From NCBI GenBank assembly GCA_965208685.1, contig CBDBPL010000007.1, positions 4,836,001 to 4,900,000 of the forward strand: a stretch of 64,000 nt of DNA, in the 5' to 3' direction. Position 1 is the first letter of the stretch; each line of letters opens with the position of its first letter. Below are positions 8,365-16,580 of this stretch, piece after piece. This DNA is from JAJEFO01 sp965208685 (GTDB lineage Bacteria > Pseudomonadota > Alphaproteobacteria > Rhodobacterales > Rhodobacteraceae). The notes beneath the pieces were generated by a model. That model was given only the letters and a program-made list of their open reading frames with translations. It was not told the DNA's origin and made no database searches. The translations under genes and the position numbers were made by a program.

Positions 8365-11328
8365 CTAGCTTCCCAGCGTCAGCGCTTCGTCCACGAGCGC
8401 CTCTTGTTGCATTTTGTGAGAGGATGCGAGGCCCGCCGCCGTTGACGCGCTGGTGGCGCGACCGACGTATTTCGGCCTGGTGACCTTCGCGTTGATGCGT
8501 GTCAGCACCCATTCGATGTTCGGTTCCATGTAGGTCCATGCGCCCTGGTTCTTGGGCTCTTCCTGGCACCAGACGAATTCCGCGTTCGCGAACCGCTTCA
8601 GTTCCTTGACGGTCGCCTGGGCAGGGAACGGATAGAACTGCTCGACGCGCAGGAGGTAGATGTCGTCGATGCCGCGTGAATCGCGTTCCTCGAGGAGATC
8701 GAAATAGACCTTGCCCGAACACATCACGACGCGCCGGATCTTCTTGTCCGTCGCGAGCGTCGTGTCGGAACGGCCCTTTTGGGCATCGTCCCAAAGCACG
8801 CGGTGGAAGCTTGATCCGGTGATGAAGTCCGCCGAGTCGCTGACGGCCAGCTTGTGGCGCAGGAGCGACTTCGGCGTCATCAGCACGAGCGGCTTGCGGA
8901 ACGAGCGGTGCATCTGGCGCCGGAGAATGTGGAAGTAGTTCGCCGGCGTCGTGCAGTTGGCGACGATCCAGTTGTCCTCAGCGCACATCTGCAGGAACCG
9001 TTCGAGCCGGGCGCTGGAATGCTCCGGGCCCTGGCCCTCGAAGCCGTGCGGCAGCAGGAGGACGAGCCCGCTCATCCTGAGCCATTTCCGCTCACCGGAC
9101 GAAACGAACTGGTCGAACATGATCTGCGCACCGTTGGCGAAGTCGCCGAACTGCGCTTCCCAGAGCACCAGCGAACTCGGCTCGGCAAGCGAATAGCCGT
9201 ATTCGAATCCGCAGACGGCGTATTCCGAGAGCATGGAATCGATCACCTCGTAATGCGCCTGCCCCTCGGAGATGCTGTTCAGCGGGTAGTGCCGTTCCTC
9301 GGTCTCCTGGTTGACGAATCCCGAGTGGCGCTGGCTGAACGTGCCACGCGTCGAATCCTGTCCCGAAAGACGTACCGGACAGCCCTCGGTCAGAAGCGAC
9401 CCGAAGGCCAGCGCCTCGCCCGTGGCCCAGTCGAAACCCTTGCCGGTCCTGAACATCTCGCGCCTGGTGGCCAGCAGTCGGTCGACTGTCCGGTGAAGCG
9501 GGAAGTCCCTTGGCGCCGTCGTGAGCGCGCGCCCGATTTCCGTCATCGTGGACTTCCTTATCGCGGTCTTGCCGCGCTGATAGCTCTTGCCTTCCTTGTC
9601 GAGATGGCTCCAGCGCCCGTCCAGCCAGTCGGCCTTGTTCGGCCGGTAGGCCTTGCCGGCCTCGAACTCCTCGTTCAGGCGTGCCTGGAAAGCCGCCTTC
9701 ATGTCCTCGATCTCCCCCTCGGGAATGAGGCCGTCCTGCACGAGGCGATCAGTGTACTGCGACAGCGTCGTCTTGTGGTTCTTGATCCGCTTGTACATGA
9801 TCGGGTTGGTGAACATCGGCTCGTCGCCTTCGTTGTGTCCGAAGCGGCGATAGCAGAACATGTCGATCACCACGTCCTTGCCGAACTTCTGGCGGAACTC
9901 GGTCGCGACGCGCGCGGCGTGAACGACCGCCTCCGGGTCGTCTCCGTTGACATGGAAAATCGGCGCCTCGACCATCAGCGCGATGTCGGTGGGATAGGGG
10001 CTTGAGCGGCTGAAATGCGGCGCCGTCGTGAAGCCGATCTGGTTGTTCACGATGATGTGGATCGTCCCCCCCGTCTTGTGGCCCCTGAGGCCTGACAGGC
10101 CGAAACACTCTGCAACGACTCCCTGGCCGGCGAAGGCGGCGTCTCCGTGGAGGAGGATCGACAGGACCTTCGTGCGCCCGGTGTCGTTGATCTGGTCCTG
10201 CTTCGCGCGCACCTTGCCGAGCACGACCGGATTCACGGCCTCCAGATGGCTCGGGTTCGCGGTCAGGCTCAGGTGCACCGTGTTGCCGTCGAATTCGCGG
10301 TCCGAGGACGCGCCGAGGTGGTACTTGACGTCGCCGGAACCGTCGACTTCTTCCGGCTTGAAGCTGCCGCCCTGGAACTCGTTGAAGATCGCCCGGATCG
10401 GCTTGCCCATCACGTTCGCCAGGACGCTCAACCGGCCCCTGTGGGGCATGCCGATGACGATCTCCTCGACACCGAGGGCGCCGCCTCGCTTGATGACCTG
10501 CTCCATTGCGGGGATCAGGCTCTCGCCGCCGTCAAGGCCGAATCGCTTGGTGCCGGTGTACTTGACGTGCAGGAACTTCTCGAATCCTTCCGCTTCCACG
10601 AGCTTGTTCAGGATCGCCTTCCTGCCGTTCTGGGTGAAGGCGATCTCCTTGCCGAGGCCCTCGATCCGCTCCTTGAGCCAGGAAGCCTGCCCGGGGTCGG
10701 AGATGTGCATGTACTGCAGGGCGAAGGTGCCGCAATAGGTTCGTTTCACGAGCGCGACGATCTCGCGTATCGAGGCGGTTTCCAGCCCGAGGACGTTGTC
10801 GATGAAGATCTGCCGGTCCATGTCGTCGCTGGCGAAGCCGTAGGACCTGGGATCGAGCTCCGGGTGGGGTTCCTCGTCGCGCATGCCGAGAGGATCAAGG
10901 TTCGCGACGAGATGGCCTCGGATCCGGTAGGCCCGGATCAGCATGAGCGCGCGAACCGAATCGAGCACTGCGCGGCGCACCTGTTCGTCCGCGAGCCTGA
11001 TGCCGGCTTCCGCCGCCTTGGCCGCGATCTTGTCTCCGGCCTGCTTCTGTGCAGCGGGGCCGAGATCGCCCCACTGCCCGTCGAGCGCGGCGGTCAGTTC
11101 GTCGCAGGGAGCGGGCGGCCAGTCAGACCGGGCCCAGCTCGGTCCAGCCGCCTCGGCCCGTGCGTCCGCCTCGGCGTCGCCGAGTTCGTGGAAGAACTGG
11201 CGCCAGCCCTCGTCCACCGCGTTCGGATTGCCGGCATAGCGCGCGTACAGCTGTTCGACATATGCGGCGTTATGGCCTTGGAGAAAGCTGGACGCCTTGA
11301 AGATGTCATTCGGGGATTGCTCGGTCAT
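8365..11328 (-). CDS. sucA: 2-oxoglutarate dehydrogenase E1 component
   Basis: The thiamine-diphosphate enzyme decarboxylates 2-oxoglutarate and succinylates E2-bound lipoate. From the chosen start it has 987 residues. The N-terminal peptide NDIFKASSFLQGHNAAYVEQ is the family's E2-binding segment. EIVIGMPHRGRLSVLANVMG and the GDAAFAGQGVV region belong to the ThDP-binding half, and the C-terminal half contains LLLPHGFEGQGPEHSSAR. The frame is open to 11382, but the ATG at 11328 is preceded by CTGGAGG and gives the normal N-terminus. The sucD stop lies about 170 bp upstream and sucB follows after 3 bp. Confidence 0.96.
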   Translation of the reverse strand: MTEQSPNDIFKASSFLQGHNAAYVEQLYARYAGNPNAVDEGWRQFFHELGDAEADARAEAAGPSWARSDWPPAPCDELTAALDGQWGDLGPAAQKQAGDKIAAKAAEAGIRLADEQVRRAVLDSVRALMLIRAYRIRGHLVANLDPLGMRDEEPHPELDPRSYGFASDDMDRQIFIDNVLGLETASIREIVALVKRTYCGTFALQYMHISDPGQASWLKERIEGLGKEIAFTQNGRKAILNKLVEAEGFEKFLHVKYTGTKRFGLDGGESLIPAMEQVIKRGGALGVEEIVIGMPHRGRLSVLANVMGKPIRAIFNEFQGGSFKPEEVDGSGDVKYHLGASSDREFDGNTVHLSLTANPSHLEAVNPVVLGKVRAKQDQINDTGRTKVLSILLHGDAAFAGQGVVAECFGLSGLRGHKTGGTIHIIVNNQIGFTTAPHFSRSSPYPTDIALMVEAPIFHVNGDDPEAVVHAARVATEFRQKFGKDVVIDMFCYRRFGHNEGDEPMFTNPIMYKRIKNHKTTLSQYTDRLVQDGLIPEGEIEDMKAAFQARLNEEFEAGKAYRPNKADWLDGRWSHLDKEGKSYQRGKTAIRKSTMTEIGRALTTAPRDFPLHRTVDRLLATRREMFRTGKGFDWATGEALAFGSLLTEGCPVRLSGQDSTRGTFSQRHSGFVNQETEERHYPLNSISEGQAHYEVIDSMLSEYAVCGFEYGYSLAEPSSLVLWEAQFGDFANGAQIMFDQFVSSGERKWLRMSGLVLLLPHGFEGQGPEHSSARLERFLQMCAEDNWIVANCTTPANYFHILRRQMHRSFRKPLVLMTPKSLLRHKLAVSDSADFITGSSFHRVLWDDAQKGRSDTTLATDKKIRRVVMCSGKVYFDLLEERDSRGIDDIYLLRVEQFYPFPAQATVKELKRFANAEFVWCQEEPKNQGAWTYMEPNIEWVLTRINAKVTRPKYVGRATSASTAAGLASSHKMQQEALVDEALTLGS

Positions 11329-11499
11329 GGCAAACCTCCAGTTCGGATGTGAAGTTTCGGGCGGGAATTGACGTTCGGCCAAGGACCGGGGCCGGTCTTG
11401 GCGAAGTGCACTTGAGGGTCGGGCACGGCGGCCGCGTGCCGCCCGGGAGGCAGGATGCGGTGCAGCAGGGCCGGGAACCTCGTGCCGCGTTCCATGGCG

Positions 11500-12381
11500 C
11501 TACCCGATCGCTTCCAGCATTGCCTCGCCGAGGCCGGACGGGCTGTCCGCCACGACGATGCCAGCGGAACGCATGGCCTCGATCTTGTCGTCCGCGCCGC
11601 CCTTGCCACCGGCGACGATGGCGCCCGCGTGGCCCATGCGGCGGCCCGGAGGGGCAGTCCTGCCGGCGATGAACCCTGCGACGGGCTTCGCGCGGCCCAG
11701 CTTCGCCTCGTCCTTGAGAAACTGGGCAGCGTCCTCTTCGGCGCTGCCGCCGATTTCGCCGATCATCATGATCGACCGGGTTTCCTCGTCGGCCAGGAAC
11801 CATTCCAGCACGTCGACGTGTTCGGTTCCCTTGATCGGGTCGCCGCCGATTCCGACGCAGGTGGACTGGCCCAGCCCGACATCCGTGGTCTGCTTCACGG
11901 CTTCGTATGTCAACGTGCCGGACCGCGACACGACGCCGACGGAGCCCTTCTTGTGAATGTGGCCAGGCATGATGCCGATCTTGCATTCCTCGGGAGTGAT
12001 CACGCCGGGGCAGTTCGGGCCGACGAGGACGGACGTTCCGTCCTGCAGTGCGCGCTTCACCCTCATCATGTCGCGCACGGGAATTCCCTCGGTGATCGCC
12101 ACGATCACTTCCATGCCCGCGTCGATGGCCTCGAGAATGCCGTCCGCGGCAAAGGGAGGCGGCACGTAGATCGCCGTCGCGTTGGCGCCGGTCGCGGCGC
12201 GTGCCTCGTGAACCGAGTCGAAGACAGGCAGGCCGATATGCTCTTGGCCGCCCTTGCCGGGGGTCACGCCGCCCACCATCTTCGTGCCGTAATCGATCGC
12301 CTGCTGCGAGTGAAACGTTCCCTGGCTGCCTGTCAGGCCCTGGCAGATCACCCTGGTGTTCCTGTCAATAAGTACCGCCAC
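11500..12381 (-). CDS. sucD: Succinyl-CoA synthetase (ADP/GDP-forming) alpha subunit
   Basis: The 293-residue alpha subunit carries the phosphohistidine intermediate in the substrate-level phosphorylation step from succinyl-CoA to succinate. The CoA-binding Rossmann segment (VICQGLTGSQGTFHS) is at the N-terminus. The active-site His is H251 in RRMGHAGAIVAGGKGG. Length and motifs are canonical. The start codon is GTG (TGGCGGTACTT on the minus strand), the only unusual feature. It follows sucC by about 80 bp and lies upstream of sucA in the same cluster. Confidence 0.95.
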   Translation of the reverse strand: MAVLIDRNTRVICQGLTGSQGTFHSQQAIDYGTKMVGGVTPGKGGQEHIGLPVFDSVHEARAATGANATAIYVPPPFAADGILEAIDAGMEVIVAITEGIPVRDMMRVKRALQDGTSVLVGPNCPGVITPEECKIGIMPGHIHKKGSVGVVSRSGTLTYEAVKQTTDVGLGQSTCVGIGGDPIKGTEHVDVLEWFLADEETRSIMMIGEIGGSAEEDAAQFLKDEAKLGRAKPVAGFIAGRTAPPGRRMGHAGAIVAGGKGGADDKIEAMRSAGIVVADSPSGLGEAMLEAIG

Positions 12382-12463
12382 TACACTGTCCCATTCAAAC
12401 CCGGCTGGTTCCTCTCGCGGAAGCGGGCCCCCGGGAATTCCGGCCCGCCGCCCTGATCATGTC

Positions 12464-13657
12464 TCAACCCTTCACGGCCTTGACGATCTTTTCGGCTCCG
12501 TCCTTCAGGTTGTCGGCGGCGATCACGTCGAGGCCGGAGGAGTCGATGATCTGCTTGCCGTCATCGACATTCGTGCCTTCGAGGCGGACCACGAGCGGCA
12601 CCTTGAGGCCGACTTCCTTCACGGCGGCGACGACGCCTTCGGCGATGATGTCGCAGCGCATGATGCCGCCGAATATGTTGACGAGAATGCCCTTCACGCT
12701 CGGATCCGAGGTGATGATCTTGAACGCCTCGGTCACCTTCTCCCTGGTCGCGCCTCCACCCACGTCGAGGAAGTTGGCGGGTTCGGCGCCGTAGAGCTTG
12801 ATGATGTCCATTGTGGCCATGGCGAGGCCCGCGCCGTTCACCATGCAGCCGATCTCGCCGTCGAGCGCAATGTAGTTGAGGTCGTGCCTTGATGCCTCAA
12901 GCTCCTTGGGATCCTCTTCGGTCGTGTCCCTGAGCTCGGCGATGCCGGGCTGGCGGTAGAGGGCGTTCGAGTCGAATCCCATCTTGGCGTCGAGGCACTT
13001 CAGGTCACCCTCGCCGGTCACGATCAGCGGATTGATTTCCAGCATCTCCATGTCCCTGGAGACGAAGAGGTCATGGAGCTGGCCCATCAGCCTGACGCAT
13101 TGCTTGACCTGGGGTCCTTCGAGACCGAGCGCGAAGGCGATCCGGCGACCGTGGAAGGCCTGGTATCCCGTCGCGGGATCGACGCTGAAGGAGAGGATCT
13201 TTTCCGGGGTCGCTTCCGCGACCTCCTCGATGTCCATGCCGCCCTCGGTCGACGCGACGAAGCTGACGCGACTGGTGCCGCGATCGACCAGCAGCGCGAG
13301 GTACATCTCGCGGTCGATGGTGGACCCGTCCTCGATGTAGATGCGGTTGACCTGCTTTCCGGCCGGTCCGGTCTGCTTGGTGACCAGGGTCCGGCCCAGC
13401 ATGCGGCGAGTCTCTTCGGCGGCCTCCTGTGCGGAGCCGGTGATCCGCACGCCGCCCTTCACTCCGGCGTCCGGTTCCTTGAAGGTGCCTTTCCCGCGTC
13501 CGCCTGCATGTATCTGGGCCTTCACGACCCATGCCGGCCCGTCCAGGGCGCCTGCCGCGGTCTTCGCGTCCTCGGCCTTCAGGACCACGCGCCCGTCGGA
13601 CACCGGAGCTCCAGCATCGCGCAGCAGCGCCTTTGCCTGATACTCGTGAATGTTCAA
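12464..13657 (-). CDS. sucC: Succinyl-CoA synthetase beta subunit
   Basis: The 397-residue beta subunit holds the ATP-grasp nucleotide site and the succinate/CoA interface. The N-terminus MNIHEYQAKALLRDAGAPV is diagnostic. PAWVVKAQIHAGGRGKG provides the nucleotide-binding loop, and EINPLIV and the IFGGIMRCD segment complete the ATP-grasp and dimer regions. It is the first gene of the sucCD-sucAB-lpd series. In related genomes mdh usually sits directly upstream; here a 2.9-kb patch of foreign debris intervenes, so sucC probably depends on its own promoter. Two identical palindromes lie about 110-135 bp upstream of its start. Confidence 0.95.
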   Translation of the reverse strand: MNIHEYQAKALLRDAGAPVSDGRVVLKAEDAKTAAGALDGPAWVVKAQIHAGGRGKGTFKEPDAGVKGGVRITGSAQEAAEETRRMLGRTLVTKQTGPAGKQVNRIYIEDGSTIDREMYLALLVDRGTSRVSFVASTEGGMDIEEVAEATPEKILSFSVDPATGYQAFHGRRIAFALGLEGPQVKQCVRLMGQLHDLFVSRDMEMLEINPLIVTGEGDLKCLDAKMGFDSNALYRQPGIAELRDTTEEDPKELEASRHDLNYIALDGEIGCMVNGAGLAMATMDIIKLYGAEPANFLDVGGGATREKVTEAFKIITSDPSVKGILVNIFGGIMRCDIIAEGVVAAVKEVGLKVPLVVRLEGTNVDDGKQIIDSSGLDVIAADNLKDGAEKIVKAVKG

Positions 13658-13764
13658 CGCTGCCCCCTGATCATGTTGCGCTCGATGCAGTCACGTCCAA
13701 GAACACCCGTGTCTTTTGGCGATCAACAGGTTATTCGGGATTAGGTCAAAATGTCCCACTTTTG

Positions 13765-13792
13765 TGATCACTTAAATTTTTGCGTGATCACA
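13765..13792 (-). promoter_or_regulatory. Candidate paired operator upstream of sucC
   Basis: Two perfect copies of the 8-bp palindrome GTGATCAC lie at 13765-13772 and 13785-13792, exactly 20 bp start to start (two helical turns). They sit in an AT-rich pocket unlike the GC-rich surroundings. A TTGACC that could be a -35 for sucC lies just downstream (13745-13750 on the minus strand). The spacing would put two dimers of a repressor or activator on one face of the helix. The cognate protein is unknown; GntR-type dimers bind short palindromes of this kind, but that is a guess. Confidence 0.55.
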
Positions 13793-13961
13793 TGAGGCGT
13801 GATTGCCGCTTCGAGGGGGCGCTGGCACGTCAGAATCCTGCAATCGGGATTGCGCTCATCGCCAAGACATTCGTCGCCCAGGGTGATTCCCTAGGGAGGT
13901 CCATGTGACTGTTCGCACGCCCCCGGAACCGGACGCTTCGAAATCATGCCTTGCGGCGAGG

Positions 13962-14203
13962 TCATAATTGACCGCCTTCGCCGATTTCGCGTTTCTCATG
14001 GACGGTTTCAACCCCTTGACCGTTCCATGCATGGCAGGAGTGGCGCTCCTGGCGGGCGCAGGAGAGAAGAGGAGGCCGGAACACCGCGGCACATTCGCCT
14101 CCGGTCCGGCGGACGGCGTCAAAGGCAATCGCGCTTGACCCGGATTCGCCCAGCGCTATCGCCAGTTTCTGGCCTGCGGCGCAGGTGTCGTTGTGGTAGA
14201 AGG
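13962..14203 (-). pseudogene. RES-domain toxin, C-terminal relic
   Basis: About 80 residues in one minus-strand frame match the C-terminal half of RES-domain toxins: FYHNDTCAAGQKLAIALGES, then AIAFDAVRRTGGECAAVFRP and a final WNGQGVETV. In the family this region holds the conserved Y-x-S-V-R and G-x-C-x-A-x-F segments of the NAD-degrading fold. Reading further upstream in the same frame gives only unstructured Arg/Ser-rich sequence, so the N-terminal half, including the Arg and Glu of the RES triad, is gone. No Xre-type antitoxin is visible beside it. It is one of three toxin relics between mdh and sucC. Confidence 0.6.
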
Positions 14204-14703
14204 GGGGCTGCGCTTCGCCGCTCGCCGTCCCTGTTCCCGTTTCCGATGCCCTGCAAGGCCCATGCCCGTCAAGGGAGCAATTTCCGGATGGGTCAGCCCG
14301 ACCTTCGCGCGCCCTCCCGCCGATCTCTGACGGAAAAAGGCTGCCGGGAAAGGCAGACGGGAAAAGGCGGGTTGCCTTTGGGCCACTATCGACATCGGTC
14401 ACGCTACGGAAGTTCGGCGACGCGGAGCGCCAAGATGGTTCTCGGAGTGGTGTCAACTGGTCTGGTCGCGCGCGGGTTCAAGCAGGCGACAGTGAGCAAC
14501 CGTGCGCCGTCCAACCTGGCACGCATGCCCGCCTTCACCGATTGCCTGGCGATTCTTCGCCCAACGGTTTCAGTGAACCTCCCGGATCAGGGGAGCGCCT
14601 CTGCCGGGCACCGACAGACCCCATCGCCGTTCCTCGGACATCGGGGGCTGAACGGTTTGGCGCCAAGCGTACCGCCAGGCACGTGCCCCCGTACATCCGA
14701 TCC
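14204..14703. other. No recognisable gene
   Basis: About 500 bp between the RES relic and the VOC gene. Long open frames on both strands translate to low-complexity Arg/Ser/Pro-rich sequence without motifs. It may be the eroded 5' part of the RES locus, but nothing in it supports a call. Confidence 0.4.
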
Positions 14704-15066
14704 TTACGACACAGGTTCCCAAAGCTCGATCGCGTTGCCCTCAGGGTCGTGGATGCGGGCGAAGCGGCCAATGCCCTCCATCTCGCTTTCGTCGCTGACC
14801 TGTATGCCTGCGGACGTAAGTTGGGAGATCATTGCATCCAGGTCCGCGACGCGAAGGTTCAGCATGAAGGTCTTGTCCGCCGAGAAATAGTCCGTGTCGG
14901 CAGAGAATGGCGAGAAGATCGTGACCCCGGCCTCGGTTCGCCAGGGCGTCATGTCCATGTTCGTTGGGGCCGGATCGATGCCAAGGTGATCCCGGTACCA
15001 GTTTGCAAGTCCCTCGGGGTCTTGGGCACGAAAGAAGAACCCGCCGACTCCCTGAACTTTCTGCAT
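14704..15066 (-). CDS. VOC-family (glyoxalase/bleomycin-resistance-like) protein
   Basis: A 120-residue single-domain protein with the paired beta-alpha-beta-beta-beta layout of the vicinal-oxygen-chelate superfamily. It has the opening GGFFFRAQDPEGLANWYRDHLG, a central FMLNLRVADLDAMISQL strand-helix unit, and the closing IHDPEGNAIELWEP with the conserved metal-ligand Glu. The first half lacks an obvious metal His, so substrate and metal use cannot be predicted. It looks intact and has a normal start, unlike its decayed neighbours in the mdh-sucC gap. Members range from glyoxalase I to dioxygenases and resistance proteins; I cannot place it more closely. Confidence 0.8.
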   Translation of the reverse strand: MQKVQGVGGFFFRAQDPEGLANWYRDHLGIDPAPTNMDMTPWRTEAGVTIFSPFSADTDYFSADKTFMLNLRVADLDAMISQLTSAGIQVSDESEMEGIGRFARIHDPEGNAIELWEPVS

Positions 15067-15310
15067 GCTGCGTCCTCCCGTCTGTGCAGTGACTACATTG
15101 GATGCCGGAGAATGCCAATCAATTCGAAATGGTCTGACATGGCGCCGATCCCGTCCCCTGAAACGGTGCCTTGTCGAACTGATGCCGCCCGGCGCGGCCG
15201 CCGGCCACCAGCGCGCCAGGGAGCCGCGAGGGGGTCAACGGCTGGCCGCAGATCTGGTCAATGCCGGCCAGTCCGGGTGCACCCCGTCCAGCATTCGGTC
15301 GGTGCGAGCT

Positions 15311-15585
15311 TCATGGCCATTTCCAGGCGGCGTGGAGATCGTGCAGAACGATCAGGGTTCCCGGAGCCTGCGCGCGGAAAACGATGCAGTTCGGGCGGAT
15401 GAACGGTTCCTGGCGCCCTCAACCCTCCCGGGACGGCCACGTCATGGTTGAACTTGCAGCCGCGCGAACTTGCCTTTGACCTTTTCCACCAGGGCAAGGG
15501 CTGCGGCGTGGCTGCCAGCCGAAATCCGCTCAGCGACCAACATCGGGTCGGCAACCGCCACAATTCCCCACTTGATCTCAGGCAT
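15311..15585 (-). pseudogene. ParE/RelE-type toxin, broken by a stop and a frameshift
   Basis: The reading starts MPEIKWGIVAVADPMLVAER and continues through HAAALALVEKVKGKFARL, the two N-terminal helices of ParE/RelE toxins. An in-frame TGA follows at 15442-15444. Past the stop the same frame reads RGRPGRVEGAR, the usual GRxGRVxGTR turn. A shift then exposes RPNCIVFRAQAPG and LIVLHDLHAAWKWP, the family's C-terminal strands and WP ending. All structural parts are therefore present but not in one frame. The ATG overlaps the stop of the antitoxin relic by 8 nt (ATGCCTGA), the classic toxin-antitoxin operon junction. The product should be non-functional. Confidence 0.7.
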
Positions 15586-15735
15586 GGCGTTTCCCGTCGG
15601 CCAGCGCTCGGGCCTCGTGCATCGCCCGTTCGTGCAGTTTTGCCGGGCGCCCGTCCGCCAGCCCCCTGGTCCGGAACCATTGGTCGTAGGCGGCCGAGTC
15701 TGCAGTCAAGACGGCCGACGGACCGGGCAGTGGCG
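15578..15735 (-). pseudogene. RelB/ParD-type antitoxin relic
   Basis: The peptide VLTADSAAYDQWFRTR and then GLADGRPAKLHERAMHEARA resembles the C-terminal part of antitoxins that pair with ParE-like toxins (the Y-D-x-W-F-R ... L-x-D-x-R-P ... H-x-x-x-M pattern). A few residues between the two blocks seem to be missing, and no start codon lies in frame upstream, so the N-terminal DNA-binding part is lost. Its stop overlaps the toxin start by 8 nt. The truncated end lies about 50 bp from the left end of the miniature IS3 element. Confidence 0.55.
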
Positions 15736-15780
15736 ATTCAGCCCGATGCGCCCCAGTCGAACTCGTGCAATTCCTTCCAT

Positions 15781-16176
15781 TGGAGTGCGCCGCTGCGGTT
15801 GGACAATTTGGCGATTCAATTTTCCCCCATCCGGGGCCTTCTGCAAGGAGGTTCCATGACCAGGAGACACCGAAGACACAGCACCGCGAAGAAACGCGAG
15901 ACGGTCGAGGCCTACCTGAACGGAGAGGCGCTCCAGGCCCTGAGCCGTCGTCATGATGTTTGCCGCAGCCTCATCCGCATCTGGATCGAGAAGTACGAAC
16001 GCGGATCCTACGACGATGACGCAGCCGACTTGCCACGCTTCATTGAAGGCATCTACAACGCCACCCGACTGCATTCGGCGCTCGGATATCTGAGCCCGAA
16101 CAAGTTCGAGGAGATCAACGCCCTGGATGGGTCAAGAAGTGCAGGCTGAACTGTCCAACCGAAAGGGCGCACTCCA
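15781..16176 (+). mobile_element. 396-bp miniature element derived from an IS3-family insertion sequence
   Basis: The ends are imperfect 28-bp inverted repeats. The left end begins TGGAGTGCGCC at 15781 and the right end finishes GGCGCACTCCA at 16176; by eye 24 of 28 positions match. Inside is a single fused ORF made of the start of OrfA and the end of OrfB of an IS3-type transposase. With both termini kept and the catalytic core deleted, it is a MITE-like derivative that a related full-length element could move in trans. I see no clear 3-4 bp target duplication in the flanks. Confidence 0.75.
15856..16149 (+). pseudogene. Internally deleted IS3 transposase (OrfA start joined to OrfB end)
   Basis: The 97-codon frame starts MTRRHRRHSTAKKRETVEAY with an AAGGAGG ribosome-binding site. 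It runs through a helix-turn-helix ending IRIWIEKYERGSYDDDAADL, which is OrfA, then passes directly into PRFIEGIYNATRLHSALGYL, the last segment of the OrfB integrase. The DDE catalytic core and the programmed frameshift region are gone. The junction falls at an AADL-coding stretch that I would expect in both parent ORFs, which suggests deletion by short-homology recombination. The fusion stays in frame and could still make a small DNA-binding protein. Confidence 0.75.
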
Positions 16177-16255
16177 TTTTGTCAAAGTAAAATTGCACAC
16201 TTTTCCAAGAAGGGCGGTCCGAGTTCGGGAGCGATCCTTCCTGGTTTCTTTTCCG

Positions 16256-16306
16256 CGCTGCGCGCCGGACGCAGGGTGCGAAGCGACCGGAGTCCGGCGC
16301 GCAGCG
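16256..16306. repeat. Perfect 15-bp hairpin downstream of mdh
   Basis: The arms 16256-16270 (CGCTGCGCGCCGGAC) and 16292-16306 are exact reverse complements with a 21-nt loop. This very stable GC stem lies between the miniature IS3 element and the mdh stop. No T-run follows on either strand. It could be an end of another small element, a transcript-stabilising structure or a weak terminator. Confidence 0.6.
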
Positions 16307-16350
16307 AACGGCGGAGCCGAGGCGGAGTTCTCGGAAGGCTCGCGGGCGTC

Positions 16351-16470
16351 GTCACTCGAGAGAAGCTTCGTGAAACGGCATGGTCGGCGCCCACCAAGCG
16401 GCTTGCTGCCGACCGTGGAATTGCCGGTTCATGCCTGGCGCGGGTGCTTGCTGCTTCCCCAGGCTGGAAG
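16351..16470 (+). pseudogene. Trace of a helix-turn-helix domain gene
   Basis: A short plus-strand run reads VVTREKLRETAWSAPTKRLA, then ADRGIAGSCLARVL. This recalls the T-R-E-x-L-Y-x-x-V-W-S-x-P-x-x-x-L-A-x-x-x-G-V-S-x-x-x-L-A-K signature of an uncharacterised DNA-binding domain found in mobile elements. The match fades after about 40 residues and the flanks do not continue it. I treat it as a relic; it may be chance. Confidence 0.3.
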
Positions 16471-16580
16471 GGCCGGCCCGACAAAAACTCGCCGAATCGG
16501 AATCGCGGGACTGTCGAAGCCCGCTTGATGCGCAGTCGCCTGTAGGGTCGTGGCTCCGGACCCGCAGGCTGGAAACGGCC

